A DNA stretch of 64,000 nt from NCBI GenBank assembly GCA_019044685.2, contig JAGTXX020000002.1, positions 186,001 through 250,000 of the forward strand, in the 5' to 3' direction. This DNA comes from Nannochloris sp. 'desiccata'. Lineage: Eukaryota; Chlorophyta; Trebouxiophyceae; Chlorellales; Chlorellaceae. Positions 57,797 through 64,000 of this stretch are shown piece by piece; position 1 is the stretch's first letter; each line of letters begins with the position of its first letter. A program made the position numbers and the translations under genes. The notes under the pieces are model-generated. The model had not been told where the DNA came from. It searched no databases and saw nothing but the letters and a program-made list of their open reading frames with translations.

Positions 57797-59118
57797 TCAA
57801 CTCTCCAGAAGAAGTGCAGCCGCTTCTTTTGCTTCACTTAAAAATTCATTTTTTCTTCTTTTATACTCTCCCCACCGCATCCCAGCATACTCCATATAAT
57901 CAAAATCAATTTTAGACCACCGTGCTTGAATCAACGCCCAGATACCCCAGTATTGATGGGCTGCGAGCGAATACACATTGGCCTCTGCCACTGCGATAGC
58001 CACGGCTTCATCACTTACTGAAGTACCATGCCCACTATTCTTACGTTGACTTAATAATATTGCTTCTTCCGTAAGGTATGCTCTAAGAAATGTACCAGCT
58101 ATGTGTCTATCTGGGTACTTATCATAGTCACATTCAAACCCGGCATATTCACAAAAGTGGTTTCCTAGATCGAAACCCCGTGGAGCCCAACCAGAATATT
58201 CAAAATCAATAAACGTCATTTTATCCATTTTATTACTAGATTCACAGCTATTATTCTCTAAAGGAATCATAATGTTGCCGCTTAGAAGGTCGTTGTGAGC
58301 AAATACGATAGGGGATTTCAAAGGCGCCGCAGCTGCTTCCACCGCCTCAACTTCCTTTTTTAACTCTATAAAATCAAATTTCTGAAACGCAGACAGTTTC
58401 TTTGGATCATCTGAAAAATCCAGCTTTTCAGCAATATCCAACCATTCGTAGATCCGGGTGAATGGAGTCACAGCGGTCGCGGGTCGGTTTTCCGCATCAA
58501 CGGAATGAAATTTGTACAAGGTAGTTGCGATATGTTTAGAAAAATTTGGAGAAGACATTTCGTCTGGAGTTAAACACCGCATAGATAAGAATGATTCTAT
58601 TCTGCCGTTGGTAAATAGCCCTAGAATTGCAGGTCCAAAGCCGTTAAGGTGGAGTAACTGCATCGTTTTCACTTCTTTCTCTCTATCGACGAATTTGTCT
58701 GTGCCTATGCCGTATATCCGGAGAGCGATAGGGGAGAGAGAAGGAGAGGAAGGAGGGGTGAGTTTGTAAAGAGCATTGCTAATACCTCCAGAGATGACGC
58801 TGACCTGCCAAGGAGGAAAGAAAGAAGAGATTGAGAGAAAAGATAGAGATTGGCCCGGCAGCAGCAGCGGCGGTGTAGAAGATTAATTAAAAAAAACAAA
58901 ATTGCGATCTCTGTCGTATAAAAGAGATTAAGAGGGATAAAGTATCCTTCCTACAAATTCACCTCAATTTCAGTATCCTCGAAAGCATCCCATCCATGCA
59001 AAAGCTGCTTGCAAGCAGCTTTCATCTGCGAATTTAACTCATTTTTATTTGAATGAAGATCAATCGTGAATGCAATCTTTGGCGGGTCCACCGTTGCCAC
59101 TGTGTAAGAGCAAGTCAT
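57797..59118 (-). CDS. Ethanolamine/choline kinase, 2 exons
   Basis: The exons are 59118-58963 and 58804-57797 (387 aa). Family landmarks are ISGGISNALYKLTPP, ALRIYGIGTDKFVDREKEVK, the catalytic loop VFAHNDLLSGNIMI (Asp about 224), the metal-binding IDFEYSGWAPRGFDLGNHFC (Asp about 253) and the late HQYWGIWALIQARWSKIDFD with YAGMRWGEYKRRK. The short N-terminus and the sequence of the late segment favour an ethanolamine kinase-type enzyme. It phosphorylates ethanolamine (perhaps choline), the first step of the Kennedy pathway to phosphatidylethanolamine and phosphatidylcholine. Exon 1 contains a 22-base perfect palindrome at 59001-59022. The gene is head-to-head with the DUF707 gene (255 bp). 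Confidence 0.92.
59001..59022. repeat. 22-base perfect palindrome in coding exon
   Basis: The sequence AAAGCTGCTTG followed by its exact reverse complement lies within exon 1 of the ethanolamine kinase-like gene. It may be chance, shaped by the codons for KAACKQLL. Confidence 0.7.
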
Positions 59119-59373
59119 CTTTAGAATGTGAAAATATGATTAAATTGATTGTGGAACCACCAGAGAAGCTAAAATTGAAGGAAAATGGAAGAAAATTTAA
59201 AAAGTTTTTCCACTTGTTCAAGAAGTTGACCATTCCCAGACTGTGCATGGCGTGGCAACTGCAGCGCCCTTGAGCAATTGGGCTCAATAACTTGTATTTG
59301 CGCTCAAATATGCACCTTATTTCGGCGCAATCTATTATTTAATGCTCTAAATCGCTCAGAGCAAAGCACCAGC

Positions 59374-61500
59374 ATGGCGAATGTTTCAGGGATGCCAATG
59401 GGAACTTTAACCATGGCGTTGCTGCTGCTTACTCTTACCCCAGGTAACTTCATTTACGCTATATGGAAGCAATATTAAGCGTATAGTGCTTATAGCTACC
59501 CCTCGGACACCAGCATGCCTTCACATTTGTCTCATTTTAACGACTCAATTGAACTTGATTCAGGTGCCTCTTCTCAGAACCCAGGTCTACAAGACAAGGT
59601 GCTCAAGCTACAAGGAGGCACCAACTCATTTGCAAAAGATCCCAGTGGGTTATTGCTTCCTCCAAATGACGACGCAGCTCGCTGGCTCAATAATTATTAT
59701 CAGACGGGCAGCCACAAAAAAATCCCCGCCAAGGTTACCTCTTCTGCTCCACCTTCTCCCACTCCTGATCGGGAGGCCGTGGATGTACAAGCACATATTA
59801 AGAAAGAAGAAGCTACTAGTGAGCTTGCACGCACCTCGGGCTATTTATTGGAAAGTGAAAAAGAATTAATAAAAAATTTGAAAACTTTTGCCGCTGCCGC
59901 CCCAACCGACAATTCATTTTCCTCCTCTTCATCTTCGTGGTGGCGTAAAATGATATACAAAACAAGCACTTCTGCAATCACTACTGGTGATATCCCCTCG
60001 TCTTCGACCTTAGGACGCATGGAAAGTCTCGTTAGCAGTATTCCAGAGCTCGTATTAAAAAAGTTAAAATCAGAGGCCGACCACGAAGCAGCTACCGCTA
60101 CAGCTACAATTACCGACGGCCATAGCGATTTTCCAAATGAGTCTAGGTCTTGTGGTGGAGAAGCGTATTTAGAAGACGATCTTGATACCACCGACACAGC
60201 AGTATTAGAAGCATTAGGACAGCAGCAAGCTTTACAAGAACAAGAATCAAATGGTGGTGGTGAAGGGGAACACCGCATCGAGCCTAAAAATCAAAGACAA
60301 GGTAAAAGAAGAAATATTCTCGTAGCTCCTGTAGGAGATGATTGGTCCGCTTCAGTTTGGATGGACCGCCCTGAAGCAGCCACATTCGATATCATCGCTC
60401 TTTACTTTGGTGATAATGCTACATACTCGTGCCCTCTCTGCGCTGCAGTCGTGCACGCCAAGGGTCCCAAGTGGCGGCTTTATCTAGATTTTTCGAATTC
60501 TGAAAAATGGTCAACTCTTGCTTCCCAATATGACTACATCATGTTACCAGATGATGACCTCCACATGAACACCTGCGCCATTAACAAAGTCTTCTCCATT
60601 ATGCGTACCTACGACCTGATAATGGCCCAACCAAGCGTCTGCCACGCGCGAGGTTCCGCCACATGGCGCCCTGAGCTCCATCAGACTCCTCAGTATTTAC
60701 TCCGCTACACCACCTTTGTCGAAGTTATGGCGCCGACCTATAGAATGGATTTTTATCATAACGTCATCCGGGCTACATTCTCTAAGTATTGGACGTATGT
60801 TGGATGGGGATTGGACTCTGTTTGGCCTGCTTTATTGCATTATCCAAAGGATAGAATAGCTGTAATTGATGCCGTGTGCATGAGGCACGTGCCATCTCAA
60901 GGCGGTCTAGGCACCAATGGCAAGAAATTTAGCGTCTATGCACCGGGGTTGTCTCCATATACCGCAAAACAGGAAGAGTTAATTGTATTTTCTGCGTTTA
61001 ATTACTCTGCCAGTACGACACAAGCACTGGGCGAGAAGTTCATGTCGTCGAGGATTTTGGGGTCGGTGCCCAATTTTTATGTTTTGGAGGCCATGGCGAA
61101 AACTGCAGGCCAGAAATGGCCGTCAGTGGAGTTTGCAGGGGAGTATGGCGTGCCAGCAGAGGCGGTAGAACCTTTGTTGATGAGGGATAGGGACGCAAAA
61201 TTGGCTGCATCAGAGCTGGAAAGAGTGAAAAATGAAGCGCTCCTTTCTTCACAAGAGAAATATTTGAAAAATAAAAATAATATTATCAGAAAGATTGCGG
61301 TTACCAGTAGCGAAGGGGAAGAAACGGTGTTAAAGGCGCATGCCTGGGTGTGGGTGGTTCCTGTGGCAGTGCTGGTAACGGCAGCAGTCCGAATAGTTTT
61401 GAATTCATCTGGTAGCAGTAGCAGCAGCAGTGGTGGCGGTTGGGTCCCAGGGAAAGGATGGCGGAGAGTTAAACCGTATGACTCCCCTTTAAAACGATAG
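59374..61500 (+). CDS. DUF707 glycosyltransferase-like membrane protein, 2 exons
   Basis: The exons are 59374-59443 and 59564-61500 (668 aa). The N-terminus (MANVSGMPMGTLTMALLLLT) is a signal peptide or anchor. A polar, Ser-rich region of about 250 residues precedes the DUF707-like domain: NILVAPVGDDWSASVWMD, FDIIALYFGD, YDYIMLPDDDLHMNTCAIN (Asp triplet about 353-355), IMAQPSVCHARG, FVEVMAPTYRMDFYHNVIRA, YVGWGLDSVWPALLHYPKDR and IDAVCMRHVPSQGG. A membrane segment near residues 618-635 (VWVVPVAVLVTAAVRIVL) lies close to the C-terminus. DUF707 proteins resemble glycosyltransferases and the acidic triplet could bind metal and sugar nucleotide, but their reaction is unproven. It adds to the glycan-related genes of this window. 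Confidence 0.82.
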
Positions 61501-61714
61501 ATCGATCGGTAATTTGTATTGTGTAGTTCTTTTTGTGTTATCTGTGTTCTCTTTCCTGTTGTCTTCAAGAATAAATAATACAAGTTGTATTTCATTTTTA
61601 AAGTAATTATATGTAGCTTCCATGCTGTGCCATGAAATGGTTTGTGCAAATAATACAAAGAGCTGTTAACGCAATAAAGCTTGAAAAGCACCGAATACAT
61701 AAACCTTCTTAAAT

Positions 61715-62642
61715 ATGGCGTCGACTCCAGGACGATCAGGGGCTGATCTCCTTTCGCAGCATCAAGATTCAATCTTGAATGATTCGTTACAATGTGCAGT
61801 TTGTCTGAGTATGTGTGTAAGACCCTGCACCACTTCTTGTGGGCACAACTTCTGTAGACGATGCCTGCGTAAATCTTTAGCAGTAGATCAGCACCGAAGA
61901 TGCCCGACCTGTCGTCACGACCTACGAGCAACAGGTAAAATCTTGATTCTCGCATCTAGATACGAAAAAAGTGTTTCAACATTTCACCAACAAATTCCAA
62001 AATTCGTGTTATACAGACCTCATTGTCAATAGAGCTTTATGGGATGTTATTCAGACACTTTTCCCACAAGCTGCTGCAACTGCTCCCCCAGAGACCCCTA
62101 TTGCAGAGCAACAGCTTCTGCAGCAGAAAAAATTTGTCTCCACTGCCACGGCTCCTAGTAATAGAGGTCGTTTAGGAAGATCTGCGATAGGATCACGATC
62201 ATTCGTTCCACCAAGACCTATGGCTGCAGCACCAATCCCACCTGCCGCAACCGCCGCTGCTGCTGATAGAACTGCCAGCGCTCCCCGTTCTGCTGCAACA
62301 CCACCCGCAGAGGGCGATCATCACGAGATAGACCAGCTTGCTGGAGCTTTAGGTGGACTGGAAATAATCGATCTAACCCAAGAAATTGACGACGAACTAG
62401 AAAACAGCGAGCCAACAGCAGAAGTGGCACCTGGAGGTGAAAGAAGCGGCCAGCAGCCGGCTGCTGTAGCTATGCCTCCTTCTCGTCCGTTACAGCAGCA
62501 ACATCGGCATGCATTAGCGCTTGCAAGGTCTAGAAATTGGAATACAGGAGGTGCTGAAATGCCTCTTGGAGAGGTGAGACCGAAAAGAGTCGTTAGCGGT
62601 CTGTTTTATCAATCTGCGCCTTCTCGCCAGCAGCAGTCTTGA
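61715..62642 (+). CDS. RING-finger protein with a SUMO-interacting motif, 2 exons
   Basis: The exons are 61715-61934 and 62017-62642 (281 aa). A C3HC4 RING fills about residues 27-67: CAVCLSMCVRPCTTSCGHNF, CRRCLRKSL and CPTC, followed by DLRATD. The conserved segment LIVNRALWDVIQTLFPQ follows the RING, as in several plant nuclear RING proteins. Near residues 189-196 is EIIDLTQEIDDELE, a typical SUMO-interacting motif with an acidic flank. The rest is Ala/Pro/Arg-rich and disordered. A RING plus SIM suggests a SUMO-targeted ubiquitin ligase in the nucleus, but one SIM is weak support. The RAD16-like protein of this window has an almost identical motif. Confidence 0.85.
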
Positions 62643-62905
62643 AATCAGTTTTTCTGCCGATAATAGTATATCCAAAAGGCCATACTTACTAGCTATGTTT
62701 AAGGTGTACATTATACTAGAAATATCATCAAAAAAACATTACAGCTTATTACTCGGGAGTTCTCTATCAAGATGAAAAACAAAAAATTGCCAAGTACGTC
62801 TCTTATTCTTGTTCTTTTCTATTATTCATGATGGTAATAGTAACAAACACAGTAGAATCAAACCAAAAAGAAGAATACATATACCTACAGGAATCAAACC
62901 CAACA

Positions 62906-63868
62906 TTACTTTGCAGCAGCGCTAGCGGCAGCTGCTCTAGACGGTTTATTTTTCAGAATATTCTCCAGGAATGAATTTCTCTCGACTGCTTTCCCCCTTT
63001 TCGAGTTACTCTGAAAGGCTAATCCTTTAACTCCCTGTGGATCTTTCACAAACCCTAGCTTCTCATATAAACCTACTACACCAGGTTCTGCATATAACGT
63101 AATGGTGGAAATCCCATGCTCTACTAAGTCTTCAGTCAATCTTTCTACGAGGCCTCTCCCCAGACCGCCCCTCTGCCAGGCAGGGTTGACTGCCACGTCC
63201 CAAATTGTCGCTGAAAGCGCACCATCTGATGTCGCACGTGCAAAGCCTAGCATTTGTCCTTCTTTTGCCATTCTACTTTTTCTAGAAGCTTTTATCCAAA
63301 TACAAGAATATGTATTTCCTAATGCCATGGCGAGTTTTTCCGGGTCCCGACGAGGAAAGCCGACTTTCTGAAAAAGATCGTTTAATTCATCGTAATTTAA
63401 GCTTTCAATGCCCCAAACGAATTCTACACCTTCGTCTGCAAATTGTTTATCCGTTTTGGAAATATGGGGAGGTGGCAGTCGTGCAGGGGTGGCTGTATCG
63501 GCCATCAAGGATTGTTTTGTGGTGCTTATCCCATCGTCGAGCAAGGTCGCTGAAGTGGCAGTAGAGAATCCACGGTAGCTGAGTTTTGGTTTCATTATAG
63601 GAGGGCGTGGTTCCATACGAGAAAGCAACACAGCCAGCTGGGTGGGGGAGTTGATTCGTGAAGAGGAAGAAGAGGAGTGTGAGGAAGGAGGAGGTGGAGA
63701 GGCAGAAGCAAGGCAGCGGAGGGTTGGTGCTCTCATCGTAAAATGTGGGTGGGAAGGGGCAACTGCTAAACCTTGGATACTGATCATGGGTCGGATCATA
63801 AATCCCGGGTGGTGTATAAGCGGTAGAGGCGAGTGCTGAGGCAGCAACGTGGCGCTTGCTGCACTCAT
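62906..63868 (-). CDS. GNAT acetyltransferase, plastid (NSI/GNAT-like)
   Basis: This is a single exon of 320 codons. The first 130 residues are Ser/Pro/Thr/Ala-rich, as in a chloroplast transit peptide; several in-frame Met residues leave the start open. The GNAT domain includes WGIESLNYDELNDLFQKVGF, PRRDPEKLAMALGNTYSCIW, MLGFARATSDGALSATIWDV, AVNPAWQRGGLGRGLVERLT (acetyl-CoA-binding R-G-G-L-G-R-G) and ITLYAEPGVVGLYEKLGF. This is the pattern of the plant plastid acetyltransferases NSI and GNAT relatives, which acetylate N-termini and Lys of plastid proteins and serve light-dependent state transitions and melatonin synthesis. The C-terminus is an Ala/Lys-rich tail. Confidence 0.85.
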   Translation of the reverse strand: MSAASATLLPQHSPLPLIHHPGFMIRPMISIQGLAVAPSHPHFTMRAPTLRCLASASPPPPSSHSSSSSSRINSPTQLAVLLSRMEPRPPIMKPKLSYRGFSTATSATLLDDGISTTKQSLMADTATPARLPPPHISKTDKQFADEGVEFVWGIESLNYDELNDLFQKVGFPRRDPEKLAMALGNTYSCIWIKASRKSRMAKEGQMLGFARATSDGALSATIWDVAVNPAWQRGGLGRGLVERLTEDLVEHGISTITLYAEPGVVGLYEKLGFVKDPQGVKGLAFQSNSKRGKAVERNSFLENILKNKPSRAAAASAAAK

Positions 63869-64000
63869 GTTGAATTCTGAAATTCAAGCCCTAACCAGTT
63901 CAAGCGGAAAAGAGGTAACAGATGGAAGATGCGGCACGAATAAGAGTATAATACCGACAATGTGCCACAAAGTAAGTGGTTTTAGTCTGTCTGGAGGTGG

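Overview
The window reads as nuclear DNA of a photosynthetic eukaryote of the green lineage, most likely a unicellular green alga. Most genes have one to four short spliceosomal introns, usually 80-180 nt, with a GTNNG donor, plus a few GC-AG introns. Several products have plant-type architecture: a plastid AMK2-like adenylate kinase with a transit peptide, an RBP45/47-like triple-RRM protein, a PEX4/UBC21-like E2, an XEG113-like arabinosyltransferase, a plant-style TCP11 protein, a plant-style MFS carrier and a plastid GNAT. A group I truncated haemoglobin and a permuted tRNA gene also fit an alga. The species cannot be named from this sequence.

Layout. 1-5.3 kb: a Golgi-type sulfotransferase-like gene and an unrecognised spliced gene, both on the minus strand. 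5.3-12.5 kb: a mitochondrial P-loop ATPase, an FkbM-type methyltransferase and a Core-2/I-branching-type glycosyltransferase, all on plus. 13-15 kb: plastid adenylate kinase and PEX4-like E2 (minus). 15.5-19.6 kb: a RAD16-like SNF2/RING ATPase. 19.9-22.5 kb: THI4 (minus) head-to-head with an acylphosphatase. 22.6-28.2 kb: an unknown gene, an EVE-domain protein and a helicase-associated-domain protein (minus), then the haemoglobin. 29.3-32.1 kb: ALG5 and DCP1, divergent. 32.1-34.2 kb: gene-poor except for a permuted tRNA-Cys(GCA) candidate in which the 3' half of the tRNA lies upstream of the 5' half. 34.2-37.8 kb: NLE1 and RIO2, divergent. 38-50 kb: a multi-pass membrane protein, RBP45/47-like, an MFS carrier and a 1505-residue TCP11 protein (plus). 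51-64 kb: a membrane protein, XEG113-like, RPA1, an ethanolamine kinase-like protein, a DUF707 protein, a RING/SIM protein and a GNAT acetyltransferase.

Themes. Six genes act or probably act on glycans in the secretory pathway: sulfotransferase-like, FkbM-type, GT14-like, ALG5, XEG113-like and DUF707. Others serve ribosome and RNA biology (NLE1, RIO2, DCP1, RBP45/47, tRNA-Cys), DNA repair and SUMO/ubiquitin (RAD16-like, RPA1, RING/SIM), and plastid metabolism (AMK, THI4, GNAT). Neighbours are often head-to-head with 250-600 bp between start codons, which suggests shared promoters.

Exon joins were worked out by eye from splice signals and reading-frame continuity. Every join reported as a gene model keeps an open frame. 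No transcript data or database search was available.
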